Shown: in pieces, positions 14,201-27,953 of the stretch | How the letters are laid out: each line of letters starts with the position of its first letter | Numbering within the stretch: position 1 is the stretch's first letter | DNA from: Cantharellus purpuraceus | Lineage: Eukaryota; Basidiomycota; Agaricomycetes; Cantharellales; Hydnaceae | Direction: 5' to 3' | Assembly (NCBI GenBank): GCA_025174535.1 | Contig: JALBUN010000045.1 | Span: 1,922,001-1,986,000 of the forward strand | Length of the DNA: 64,000 nucleotides | Position numbers and translations under genes: made by a program | The notes under the pieces: generated by a model | Seen by the model: only the letters and a program-made list of their open reading frames with translations | Database searches by the model: none | What the model was told of the DNA's origin: nothing

Positions 14201-16999
14201 AACGCCGATTCCTCCCTCCGAGCTTCCCCATGATTCGCACGGTAGTGTGCGCATGCTGGTGATTCGCGGGCTGAGGCCTAAGCTGTGCATGAAGAGCACT
14301 CATCAGATCCCGAAGCACAGGGCTTATCGTAGGATCTAAGAATTCTTGTGTTAGGTTATCAATGCACAACTCCAACGTCCGAAGACCTTGGGAGATCAAC
14401 TCAGGATTGCCTTTCAACGCAAAAACCAGTGGCTGCATAAGGTGATGCAAGAAGGGCAATAAATGTGTCAATCGCACTGGAACCGTAAGGCAAAGTTCGA
14501 CCAGTAGATCGCGCATGCTGGGACCTGACGTCAGAAGGAGTCGGTTCAAGCTCTCAAGCAACTCTGGAAGTAGGGGTAACACTTCCTTATAAAGTAACTC
14601 AAAGCGACCTCCTCCCCCGCCGATAGAACGGAAAAGTCCACGGAGTAATAAGAAATAGTTTGTCGGCTCCGGAGCCTTGGCGGCAAGAGGGAACGAATCC
14701 ATGACCAAGCGACCAAGATAGGGTACTAGTATGCCTTCGTTCTGCTCAGGAAACATAGTAACAGCCTGGAAAGCCATTTTGAAAAATCGAATAGTTTGGA
14801 CAGCTACCATCTTGGAATCCTGGTGACCTAAAGTATCAAACCTGGCCACAAGGAAACGTAAAATGATGGCTGTTAATGTTCCGCAAGTGGGTTGATGTGC
14901 AAGCAGAACTTGGGGAAGATGGAATAGGGTGGGCCGTTTAAGAGCACTTTGGAAAAAGAACTCAATCTTTGTCGCCCAGAGTTCCTGGAATACATGCGGA
15001 TGCATCTCATGGAAGATATGGGAAAACCATTCCATGGCTTCGCGCTCGTCGCGAAAATTCAAGGGAAGTTCGTAAAGAGACATACAATCAATTGTCCCCT
15101 CGAACATGCGCCCTAAGAGCTCACCGTCTAGCATTGGCTGCCCCAAAGTCTTCAAACTGCTAAGGACAGTACGAAATCCATGTAGTAGCGTTCGAAACAA
15201 ATATCTTGATTCTAGTGAATGACGATCAGGGTGGGATTCGATATGAAACAACTACGATGCACCTTTGATAACGTCGTCAGGCGATTCGTTGACATATGCA
15301 GCGGAGGAAACAGGTTTCGACTTCTCAATAAGAACGATATCAGAATTTTCTTGTTCACCAGTCTTGAGGCGTTCTGCCAATGTAATGACCTCTTTCTGCA
15401 TGGCATTCAGGGCAGACAGCTTGTCGATACACGAGATAAGCAATCCCTGAAGGACGTGTGCCGCTCCTTCCGGGGAATCCTTTTGGATCACACAATCGAC
15501 TAAGTTCATCAATAGCTTAGCGCACATGGTTTGAATGGATCCAGTGATCGACTGGTTATGGAGGTTGCAAGAGTAGATGTGGATGACTCGACCAAGCTGC
15601 AGAGGGTTCAGTTCCGTACGGACATGGTGAACTAGGTCAGCTAGCATGCTGAATGCAAGAGGTCTAGGGAAGTCGTCAGTTATGTCTCTCAGAAGGATGA
15701 TTGCAGCACACGCAACAGACCTAAGAGCCTCTTGACTGGTGATACCTGATCCAATCAACACTTTCTCGTTCAACAAGATATCGATTTGAGGAACAAACGC
15801 AGTCCTGAATTCGGTAGACAGCACATGTCTCGTTGCAATCAACAGTTCCTATTAATTAGCGGATTCAGCAGCAGGTTGTGCAAACATGCCTATATAACGG
15901 CAGACCTTACGAGTAGAAGCCGCCTCCGGCGGACAGTCTTGAAGCATCCGCACTATTGCCCGGGGAATCTGATCTTGATATGCACGGAGAGAATCATTTG
16001 CACCGCGGAGCACATAGGCTAAGAAGGACATTGTCTGGGCGAGTGGAATGACGACGGTCATCCTAACACATAAAGGAGTCATTAAAACTACTGACCTTGA
16101 CTTGTGATGTAACGAATTCTGCGAAATGACTTTTATTGGGCATGTCTGGAGCAACACCCATCCACAACTCGCCGCTGGCCACAGCTTCCTCATGCACGCG
16201 TTTCTGGGGCTTTGCTTCCAGAACCAAAAACTAAGCATGAACGTTAGGCAATATAACTCGACATGACACGCTCTACACGTACGTCGATCACCAAGGGTAA
16301 CATAGTCCTGATTGTCGGATTGGCAACAACGCGGTGGCTTTGAAAAAGGAGAACGGTGGCAATTGGACATTCAGTAAGAACCTTAAAGCTATGCATGCTA
16401 GGTGCAAGAGTCTGAGGGTCTATTACGCTAGCCCCTGGGTCAAAATACTCGTTGACAAGGGTCTTTGTATTCTTGTAGAGGTCTTGCACGAATTCAATGA
16501 ACTGAGTTACATGCTCTTCGGGTGACGTTTTATAACTGCGATTGAGGTCTATTATGATCTTAATGCAGGTCACCCCGTTGTCCTCGTTGTCGTGTCGCAG
16601 CAGGTGCAGCATGAGTGCCATGAGCGTCGGGGCATGCGCTTTGAGTTGTTCATTCAGCGGCAGGCGATGAAGGGTATCCACGAGAGCATGACGAAATAGG
16701 TGTTCTTCGGCGTCCTTCCTGAATGCAGGCTCGCCAGCGTGCAAGAGTTCGATAATAGTTGGGAGAACAGATGTGAGAAACCGGGTAATCTCTCCTTCTC
16801 TAAAGACCTCTATGGAATCCCGCATTTCCCCAGCATATTGAACTTTTGCTTTCGTGTCTGAGAATGCGTTGAGATCTCGAATAAGTCACCGGAATTCGCA
16901 TTCGCCACGCTCACCAGTCGCGGGGTCTTTGAGACGCTGCGCAAAGATCTCCATATCAAAACTGGCGCCGCCAGGCGCATTGGGGGTACCAGAAGCCAT
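5233..16999 (-). CDS. TRA1: TRA1/TRRAP, PIKK-family pseudokinase scaffold of SAGA and NuA4
   Basis: Very large activator-binding scaffold shared by SAGA and NuA4 (about 3,500 residues, many short introns). The order is N-terminal HEAT repeats (MRDSIEVFREGEITRFL), central HEAT/TPR solenoid, FAT region, PI3K-like domain and FATC. The kinase-like part contains LTRRKESRKRNLCFHLPVAV, then FALQLASTTFMTYIMCLTSR and FHISRSTGLIYMSELMPG. The usual DRH..N and DFG catalytic motifs are absent there, as in all known Tra1/TRRAP proteins. FRLTPNMQHFLNPIGIEG follows. Two terminal introns must be spliced to reach the FATC end SSATNPLNLAKQNTAYYPWF and the stop at 5233. The start ATG at 16999 (MASGTPNAPGGASFDMEIFA) is followed by a 39-nt intron. 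It is divergent from TAF9 across 135 bp. Individual internal splice sites were not all verified. Confidence 0.93.
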
Positions 17000-17134
17000 G
17001 GTGGACTCCTTTCACCTCTAGAATAGCACTTGATATTGGGTGTGCTCGAGACAATAACCTTAGTCTTGGACAAAGCGTCCGTGTATAGCCGCGGAAGCAA
17101 AGTACCCTTGGTGGACTTACTCTTTCGGTGAAAA
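17000..17134. promoter_or_regulatory. Shared divergent promoter of TRA1 and TAF9
   Basis: Only 135 bp separate the two start codons, so both promoters must lie here or overlap the coding starts. No clear TATA box is visible. Co-regulation of two SAGA subunits is an inference from the layout. Confidence 0.55.
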
Positions 17135-17902
17135 ATGGCGGGAGACCAGCTCCCTCCAACGGCTCGCTCTATTGCGCTGTTACTGGCATCCACTCCAACG
17201 ATTCAAGACTCCCACCCCGCTGTACTGCATCAGCTTCTTGAATTCTCTCACCGCTATACCACTCAAGTGCTTTCAGACGCGCTCGTTTACGCTGAACACG
17301 CAGGGCGAGCGGGGAAAGTTGAAATGGAAGACGTTAGTCTTGCTGTTCAGGCTCGTGTCGGATGGGAATTTGGTGGTCGAGTGCCTAAGGAAGTGTGTCC
17401 GATCCATCTCTTATTTCAAGTGTCGATATACTCATGTCCCTACCTGTAGTATCTATTATCACTAGCTGCTCAGACAAATTCAACACCACTTCCATCAGTG
17501 CCTGAGGTTTTTGGTGTCCGCCTTCCACCATCCCGAGATTGCCTCACCTCTGTTAATTTCGACCTGGCGCCCAACCAACCTCCTCCAGGCATGAATCTCT
17601 GGGAAGAAGAAGTTGAAGAAGAAGTAACCGAGTCAGAATCTGACGATGAAATGCAAGGTGTTGAAGAGCAGCCAAAGTCGCGTGGACCTGTGGCCCCGCC
17701 CATCATGGCGCGAAATTCCCCATCTGAGGATGTGGACATGATTCGTACACGAAGTGAAGTCAGTGATGCAGAAGATGGTGATGATGGGTTGTTTGGGGCA
17801 GGTGATGAAGGTGACGAGGGCAGCGATGCGGAGGCTGTCAAGGAAGAATTACAAACCCAACCGACTCAACGGACACTAGTGGAGGATGAAGACTACGATT
17901 AA
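17135..17902 (+). CDS. TAF9: TAF9, histone-fold subunit of TFIID and SAGA
   Basis: H3-like histone-fold TBP-associated factor. The fold covers roughly residues 8-80: ARSIALLLASTPTIQDSHPA, then FSHRYTTQVLSDALVYAEHA and VEMEDVSLAVQARVGWEFGG. One intron (GTGTGT..CTGTAG) joins PKE to YLLSLAAQTNSTPLPSVPEV, giving the strongly conserved TAF9 segment after the histone fold. RLPPSRDCLTSVNFDL follows, then a long acidic tail ending EDEDYD. The ATG at 17135 (MAGDQLPPTARSIAL) starts directly at the fold. Its partner in both complexes would be TAF6. The gene is divergent from TRA1 and convergent with SEC12, whose stop is 71 bp away. Confidence 0.92.
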
Positions 17903-17973
17903 ATAATGTATTGCTTATTACTTAAAGCCAACAAGTGTAATCTACAAGAGTATGCAGCGTCCAAGCCAGATAA

Positions 17974-19680
17974 TCAATTTGCTATGCTTTGTCTCAGAGC
18001 AATGGCTAACAAGAAGACAAACAGCGTCAATACGATAATCAGTGTCGTGGTCCAAGCTATTGTTAACACCAGATCAGTTATCCTAGTCAGATTGCCATAC
18101 GAGGTGAACTCACAACTTCCAAAGGTCTTCGGTACGACTATGATGCGTACCGAGTTATCCGCACTACCGGATATCAGTATTGATGCATCAGGATTGAACC
18201 GCAGAGTCGTCGGGGGAAAATCGTGAGCTTTCAGAATTGTCAGAAGAGGCTACATATTATGATAATACTTTTTCAGATCACTAGTCGAATTAAGTCACTG
18301 GGGGCTCACAACCAATGTTTGGGAATCCAATATGCCAATAGTGTAGTCCGATGATCCAAATGCGATTAACTTCCCGTCCGCACTGTTGCCAGAGATAAAC
18401 CGACAGCGGGGATAAGGGTAAGTTAATAAAATCTTTACCTGACGTCAAAACACGTCACCCCTTTCTCAGCCACCTTGCGCATTTTGACCATTTGCCATGT
18501 TGTTGCGTCCCACTTGGATATGTAAGCCTGACGTGGAGACGGCTTGCCATGCACTCGTGAAGGTGACGTATTCAGCACAGTATACAAGGTTCCAGGTTCA
18601 GTTGGATTGAACCTGTGTTTACATCCAGTTAGTGCTTATGAGAAGCCGGTAGAATGCCCTTACCGGGCCGCTCGGAATGTTAATCCATGCACGGGTGACA
18701 TTGGGGGTTCCACTGTCTTCAACAAATCCATCGTATCAAGCTTCTTCTTCTTTCTTGTCTGGCCTTTGGGAAGTGAGTACACGTCTAGATGTGTTGTCGC
18801 AGCTATGACAAGCTTCATAGACTATGTTAGCACAGGAAACAGCTAATGTCTGATGTTATTCATCCATACAGAGGTGGGAGAAAATGTTGCGTCATAAAGT
18901 TGACCCCTTTGCAACTGGACTGATGGGGCGGCCGTGGCCAAAGTGGCGTACCACCGGAGTGTTACCTGCATTCTTCAGCAAAAAAAGGTCAATTAAAATC
19001 AAGAGAATACATACCTCATTTTTTGTCGAACCGACAGCAAGAAGATCATGGTCCGAAGACAAGGCCGTTACATTCTATTCATCCTTGTAGGTTAGTCAAA
19101 CCCCGGCATTTGCTAGCTCAAGTCCTACCTGATAATCCTCAGCGTTGTCTGACTGGAAAGTTCCACACTTCCGGGATAGCCTCAATCTTGAAAGTAGACA
19201 TTAGATTGATAAACAGCTGCCCCATTGTATACATACTTATGCGACTTAACACTGTATATCCGGCAATTTTCGTTCTTTCCCTTCTTCAGATCATCAATAG
19301 GACTATTGATGCCACAAACAAGATCCTTCTGCTTTGGGGAATTGAGAAGTTGAGCGTTACATTACAATCATTCCATACATCGGACTGACGTTCAGATGGA
19401 CCGCCATGCTCATTGGAGCATCCTCATCCCCAAGCTGCAACTCATCTAACATCTCCATGTTCTTCTCGTTTCCAATCCGGTACAGCCGCTAACACCCATA
19501 GATGAATGGACAATGAGTCTGCCTCAAGGGTGAAGATGTTGTACGACTGACTATTCTGTTCTTCACCCCTGATTTTCCCGAGCCGCCACCACCACCTAAG
19601 ACCAGAATATCATTTGCGAGAAACGCGGAAGAGTACACGGGAAAGGCTGGAAGCGTATGAGACGTATGGCGAGTTCGCAT
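17974..19680 (-). CDS. SEC12: SEC12, Sar1 guanine-nucleotide exchange factor
   Basis: ER membrane WD40 protein that loads Sar1 with GTP to begin COPII budding. About eight short exons were spliced by hand. The N-terminal blade has the family loop ILVLGGGGGSGKSGVKNRI, which in known Sec12/PREB proteins holds the potassium-binding K-loop. Later exons give DLVCGINSPIDDLKKGKNEN, then TALSSDHDLLAVGSTKNE and KLVIAATTHLDVYSLPKG. The last blades contain SADGKLIAFGSSDYTIGIL and LRFNPDASILISGSADNSVR. A single C-terminal membrane span (TTTLIIVLTLFVFLLAIAL) with a very short lumenal tail completes the expected type II topology. A generic WD40 protein is excluded by the GGGG.GKSGV loop plus the terminal anchor. 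Exact donors in the middle exons are approximate. Confidence 0.86.
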
Positions 19681-20141
19681 TGCGGTTGCTGAGTTAGAGG
19701 CGTCTAGTCACTTTATCAGTGACAACCCGAACAGAGAGAGATACGTATCTAGTACAAGGAATAATGTCCATTATCCAACGAACATGGTATACTACATATT
19801 AGCGCAAGTATATGATCTCAGTGGTAAGTATGTCACAGCAAGGTCAGACTATACAAAGTTCAATCTGGTGTGTATGAGATACAGTCGCTCATAGTCATGC
19901 GCGTTCCTTGTGCAAATTTATGTATACTTTATGCTCTAGAAACGACCAGGTGGAACCCAGGCCTGAATGCACCTAAAATCCATATCAAAGAATAAAGGGA
20001 TGAATGGTTTATCTGGTCCGTGGCAAGCAAGCATGAGCAAGCACCGCGCCAGCCAAGTGCATCAAGATTTGTCTGACGTCAATGAATCCGAGTCGCTGGG
20101 ACCTACACATTCTTCAGCACTTCCTTTCATGCAAATTAAGC
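19681..20141. other. Intergenic region between SEC12 and the NIPA gene
   Basis: Divergent upstream regions of two genes. No conserved protein segment, RNA gene or repeat was seen. An in-frame ATG at 20082 could extend the NIPA protein by 20 residues. Confidence 0.5.
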
Positions 20142-22257
<2,116 letters not shown>

Positions 22258-22477
22258 TTTGTTGCTGCATTAGTCATATGAATTGTAATTCAAATGCTGC
22301 AGCGGTATGACGTAAGATTGAGCGGGAGTGACGTAGCCATTGAGTGTAATTGTGGTGTCGCTGGTTACAAAATCTGTGTCGCTGCGATCGCCAGTGTGAT
22401 CCTACAAAAGCCAGTTAAGATCTCTTCTCTGTCACCCACTCTCCTCTCACCTGCCGCTATGCCACAGGCCGTAATGG

Positions 22478-24871
22478 ATGCTTTCAAGAGTCAGTTCCCC
22501 CCCAGCAATCGCTCCGTTAACTAATACTCTACAAGACCTAATCAGACACGGAAAGAACCATCATCAGAATGCAAAGCAGCATCATCATGTCTCTCCGGAC
22601 CCTCAGCAATCCCAGCAACAACAGTCAGGGTCTACGCAATCAGTCTCGAAGCGTCACCAAGATCCTGCGTTGCCTCCTTATGCAAAAGAAGCAGAATTAA
22701 TTGTACAGGAAGAGCGTGAAGCGAAAGCCAAATTGCCACTTCACAAAGGCCTTGAGCGTTTCAAACTTATTAATAAGATGGGAGAGTCAGTCTATGGCTT
22801 ACATGTCGTTGATGGTCATTCACATCCACATCTAGTGGCGCGTTTTCCAATGTCTTCAAAGCGATCGACACACAGTCTGGTCAGAATGTCGCCAGTTTGT
22901 TCATTCCTATAAGAAACCTTTGTTTGATGGAGCTCATGGTTTTCTTTCAGTCAAGGTGGTCCGAAAATATGAACTCAATTCTTCTCAGGTGGGTCTCAAA
23001 TCCTCCTTTCACCTTTCCTCCTATTCGTTTCGCACGGTCCGGTCTGCTCGATGCAAGAAGCTGACAAAGCACGACGTGCAACTCTTCACGCGCGGCCTAA
23101 TTTTTTATAAGGGACATAAGCACTTGAACGAGAAATTTAAAAAGAAACCGCGCGTGACAGAGGTGTGTTCAGATGCAGTCAGCCAGCCCCATTCTCTCCT
23201 CCTGCACCCATTTCGGTAATTCTTTTTCTAACCTTGAATAACACTGCAGCGTGCCAATATTTTGAAAGGTAGCTTTCGCCGCTTTCTCGTCGGGTGACTG
23301 ACTCTTACTTTCGCATCTTTCAGAGGTCCAGATCATGCGTCAGATCAGTCACCCCTCCATTGTAAAGCTCATATCTTTCTCCGAGAGTGACGAGTACTAC
23401 TTTCTGGTGTTGGAGCGTAAGTCCATTCATTAATGTATTCATGCACTACTCTGTGACGTTGCTTTCAGTTTTGGAGGGTGGAGAGTTGTTCCATCAAATG
23501 TACTCAGTCTCTACACTGCCATTCGTCATTGTTATTCACATGTCTTCGCCTCCACAGCGTCAAATTAACCTATTTCAGCGAAAACCTATCTCGGCACGTT
23601 ATCCTCCAGGTGGCGAAAGGAATTCGCTTTCTTCACGAAGAATGCGGTGTCGTTCACCGTGATATAAAGCCAGAAAATCTTCTCTTCGAGCGGATACCTA
23701 TTGAACCATCGAAAACTCCCATCTCACGTCCATATGACGAGGAAAAGGACGACGAAGGAGAATTCGTTCCTGGTGTTGGAGGGGGTGGGATTGGTCGGGT
23801 TAAAATCGCGGATTTTGGTCTCAGTAAGGTGGTCTGGAACGAGGAAACCATGACGCCGTGCGGTACCGTGGGGTATACCGCCCCCGAAATCGTGAAGGAC
23901 GAACGCTATAGCAAGAGCGTGGACATGTGGGCTCTCGGATGTGTCCTATATACCCTTCTTTGTGGATTCCCACCGTTCTACGACGAGAGTATAAACGTGC
24001 TCACTGAAAAGGTTGCGCAAGGACATTACACATTCCTAAGCCCTTGGTGGGATGATATTAGTACTTCAGGCAAGCCTATTTGATCCAGGGATGCGAGGTT
24101 TTTGACTCACGGGTTTGTTCAGCGAAGGATCTTATTACGCATTTGCTCTGCGTTGACCCTTCACAACGCTATACCATTGACGAGTTTTTGGCTCACCCTT
24201 GGATCAATGAAGCACCGGCACCGCCTCCGCCGCCAACACCGCTTGCAACCTCCGCGACCCATATGCCTCTCGACTCACCTTTACTTCAGGCTGTTCGAGG
24301 CGGTGGCGGGCGCGAGGGTCGGTCCCCGGGACTAGCTACTCTCAAGGAAGCTTTTGATATCACGTATGCTGTCCACCGTATGGAGGAGGAGGGTGCGCGC
24401 AGGCGTGCCTACAAAGGTCCTGGCGGTGCTGGCGCGCGAGGCTTCTTACATGGACTTAATGAATCAGATGAAGACATCGATGATGTCGACGGCGTCGCTG
24501 AGGTGCGCATCAAACACGGTGCTGAAGCTGGACGTGTACTAGAGGCGGAGCAGATGCGTGCCAGAGCAGACGAGGCTTCTCAAGGGCAGCAATCCGTACA
24601 ACACACCAACCGTAGTGCGGAGCGACACATTGCCCAGAGGGTGATGTATGATGGACGTGCGGGAACTCGAGACCAACCTCTACGGAAACGCGGTGCCGGA
24701 ACTGGCAATGCCATGGGGTTCGATCTCGACCTGGACGGTGCAACATTACTAGGGAGAAGACATCGTCGGGCCGCTGCTGAACCAAGTCCACTACGACAAC
24801 CAGTGCAAACGAGTACCCATGTAGTCCCGTTGGAGAACGCACCAAGTCCTATGCACGGTATAGAGGAATGA
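22478..24871 (+). CDS. Rck2/Srk1-type CAMK-group stress kinase
   Basis: Serine/threonine kinase resembling yeast RCK1/RCK2 and fission yeast srk1, which act downstream of the Hog1/Sty1 stress MAPK. A Gln/His-rich N-terminus precedes GLERFKLINKMGDGAFSNVF, assembled across an intron. Splicing then gives VAIKVVRKYELNSSQ with the ATP-binding lysine. HPSIVKLISFSESDEYYFLV, the catalytic loop VVHRDIKPENLLFE and the DFG segment KIADFGLSKVVWNEETMTPC follow. TVGYTAPEIVKDERYSKSVD closes the activation loop. An insertion of about 40 residues between the catalytic loop and DFG (IPIEPSKTPISRPYDEEKDD) is characteristic of this subfamily. The C-terminal tail is long, charged and presumably regulatory. The start could instead be the ATG at 22459 or 22474, but only 22478 stays open into the kinase exon. 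Confidence 0.82.
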
Positions 24872-25395
24872 TGAGTGCAGCATTATTCTCTCTTTTCGGG
24901 TTGCACCTACGAGAATCATTATTTCGGCTGTGTACACTTTAGCTCATGTCTTGCATTGATCGTACTGGCACATCCCCATAACCCTATATCTTTGTCGTGG
25001 TCATCGACGTCTACATCCGTGTATACTGTTGCGTCTCGATGAGGTGTGTTAAGTAGTCGTATTCCTTTGCCCTATACCTGTGGCTGCTGCGTTGTACGTC
25101 TGTATGGCTTACTACCTGTCTACATTTCGTGAATTGTCAACATTTGCTACCTATAACTTTGTAGATCAATCGATCATCGAACTGGAATGATTGAATAATT
25201 TCACTTTCAGCTCAAATTGGGTCGGACAAAGCAATGCTCGGCTTCTCTGGAGAAGGCACGTGACCCCGACGTTTAGAGCTTAGTGCCACACTATCTCCCC
25301 CATTCCGCGCACAAACCATTCCAATCTTATATATATACTGTATATCCCTGTCTCTTTACACCTCGCAATTCTTTCTTACGCTTTTGAGCTCTACA
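24872..25395. other. Intergenic region, possibly ending in the 5' LTR of the copia element
   Basis: No gene was seen. A strong TATA-like run (TTATATATATACTGTATAT, about 25,327-25,345) lies just before CTTTTGAGCTCTACA, which ends at 25,395. The same 15 bases end the sequence after the copia pol region at 31,949, which suggests 25,395 is the end of the 5' LTR. The start of that LTR could not be located, and similarity to the 3' copy fades beyond about 20 bp. Confidence 0.4.
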
Positions 25396-27676
25396 GGTTA
25401 TGGGCCCTGGCCTCCAGGCCTAAACAGTTGCTCTAACACTCCTATATCATCAAAATCCTCTCAGTTCCATCCATCTTTTCTAACCCTATCATTTCCCATT
25501 AAACAACAACTTCAACCACAACTACACTTCACTTTTTTACCACACTACATCCTCCCCTTCCCCCTCAGCTTCTCCCAGCAGTCATCTCTTCAGCTCCCAA
25601 AGGGTTTCAGGTTCCAGTGGTGAGAAAGGATCCCTCCTCATTGCCTAGTGTTACAAAGCCACACCCCTGGCCTTAGTTTGCCGGTTGACTGAGGCCTCTT
25701 GTTAACCTTGGGTGCTGGAGTCTGTGGTCTGCAGACTCATAACAGTTCACCTGATTTGCGGCGAGGTTGTGCCATCTCATTCTGAGTCCTGTTGTCCCTG
25801 AAGTTGCTGGAAGGTGATTGGTGCCATTTGGACCATTTTCCCCATTCCTAGGACAACTCAGGACCCCCCTGGACAACTCAGGATCCCTCTGGACTCCCTA
25901 GGACTTTTACCCCACTTGGATTTAGTGCTCTGCACTCATTTTTACTCTCCTGCACTCCCTGTGCACATACCACCTCCCACACTTTGTGTCTGCAGTCTTT
26001 CCGGTGTCTATCACCATCCCACAACTCTGTGAACCTCTCCTATCATCCATTCACTTGCAATTATCAATATCTGCATTTGGACTCTTATACACTCAACCAA
26101 ACTTCATTCATATCTCACCCAAATCGTCTAGTCATACCTATCCCTTGCTGCACACACCCCTAGACCATGCCCACAACCACCCCCAACGACCACACTCCCT
26201 CTCCTAACTTCCCCATGCTCTCAGACTCAAATTATCATGACTGGGCATTCAACATGACTGCTAGGTTACGTTCAAAGGGCTTATGGATGCTTGTCAATGG
26301 CAGAAAAAAGCACCCCACTGAACCTGCAGGCATGGAGAAATGGGAATTGGATCAGGAGGTAGCAGCTGGACTCATTGCATCAACCTTGGAACAAGGGCAG
26401 TGAGTTCATGTTCAGGGATTAGAGGACGATCTGGTGAAAATGTGGGAAGCTCTGCACAGGGTACATGTTCAGAAGCAGGCAGGCACTCATTTCAATGCCT
26501 ATGATGCACTCTTCAATATACGGAAGGCTCCAGATGAGACACTCCAGTCTCTGGTTGGTCATGTCAGCTCTGCCATGCAACTCTGCCAGAACCTTCGTCC
26601 ATCTGATGGCTCCTATACACTAGCCAGACAGGACGAGGAACTGGTGATCATGACACTGATTAGAGCCCTTCCTGAGGAGTTTGACAGCTTCACGTCTGCA
26701 TTACTGCTTCAAAAGGACATTGACAAGGCCAAAGTTATTGAAGCCTTTATCACAGAGGAGAACAACCGTCTGCACCGTTCTGTTCAATCAGCCATGCTAT
26801 CCAAACCACCTGCTTCAACACCCTCTTCTAAATGGTGTAACTTCTGTGAATCATCTACTCATAACACCGATGTTTGCTTTTCTCTAGCCAATGCCAAGAA
26901 GGCTAATCTGGAGCGCAGACAGATGGCTAAGCAGGAGAAGAAGCAGAGGCACAAGGCTAAACAGGCAGATGAATCTACCTCCTCTGTTGTTGAAGTTGCA
27001 GGATCAGCATTTACCACCGCAAGCATTCCCTCTCTTCCTCATGCACACCTTGTCTCTGATACCAGTTCCCTTTGGTGCACCGATTCAGGAGCCTCATTAC
27101 ATATGACTCCACATCGCCATTGGTTTAAGGAGCTCAAACCTCATAGAGCTCCCATTGAATTGGCAGACAGTAGTGTTGTGTACTCTGAAGGGATTGTGTA
27201 TGGGAACTGGTTTTCCCTTAAAAAGATCTTGTTTAAAGTCCCGAAACTGTACAATTCCGCTTGATGGCCTTAAAATATCAGCATATATCTGCTGCTTTCT
27301 CTTGATTCAGGGCCATTCAAATATTCTCTATTTTTTCATATTTTTTTGGGAATTTTCCATGCAGAAATGAGTCTACAAACTTATTGTTCTGCTGGGCGAA
27401 GTTTTGGGACCCACATGGACCCACAAACCTTCGCAGATGTCAGCAGCCTCAAAGTCAGCCGGAGTCACCTGGACAACTGACTCATTTTCAATCACATGAC
27501 TCATTTCAATCTCCGACTCAATCTGGTCACCACTGCCAGTAAATGCTCAATATCTTCGCAACCACTGCACCTCCTGACTCCATTTTCAGTGGAGAGTTCA
27601 ATAGAAGCCATGCCTACCCATAGCTGTGCTAATCAGCCTGGGAAACGAAGTATTGACTGAGTTATTTGAGTAATGG

Positions 27677-27814
27677 TGACTCATGCAATGACTCCTGCCA
27701 TGACTCATGCTATGACTCCTTCCATGACTCATACCATGACTCCTGTGATTACTCATACTATGACTCCTGCTCTGAGTCACACTATGACTCCATCCATGAC
27801 TCATGCCCTGAGTC
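27677..27814 (+). repeat. 12-bp tandem array of TGACTC-like motifs inside the solo LTR
   Basis: Twelve hexamers occur at exactly 12-bp spacing, beginning at 27,677, 27,689, 27,701 and so on to 27,809. Nine read TGACTC, two read TGAGTC (its reverse-complement core) and one reads TTACTC. Several extend to TGACTCA, the consensus bound by Gcn4/AP-1 bZIP factors. Further TGACTCA motifs lie upstream near 27,478 and 27,507. The periodic frames also encode Asp/Ser- and His/Ser-rich peptides on the two strands, which I regard as by-products. Copy 2 of the LTR lacks this array. Confidence 0.8.
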
Positions 27815-27946
27815 AGAGCAAATCCAAGCAGCTCATTGGCTAGGAAACTTCCACCCCCTTCTCACATATTCCACTAGCTTCCAGTAGTTTCCATCTATTA
27901 ATAGGTAGAAGTTTCCAGTAGTATTAGTCAGCTCCTGTAAATACAA

Positions 27947-27953
27947 TATAAAA
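27947..27953 (+). promoter_or_regulatory. TATA box of solo LTR copy 1
   Basis: TATAAAA is followed by AGGAGCCCATTCTGCC. The corresponding position of LTR copy 2 reads TATATAAGGAGG (from 33,481), so the element is conserved between copies and is the likely core promoter. Confidence 0.55.

Noticed and set aside
27598..27887. His/Ser- and Asp/Ser-rich repeat peptides on both strands
   Set aside because: They arise from the 12-bp DNA repeat, whose period is a multiple of three and keeps all frames open. No other gene signal was seen.
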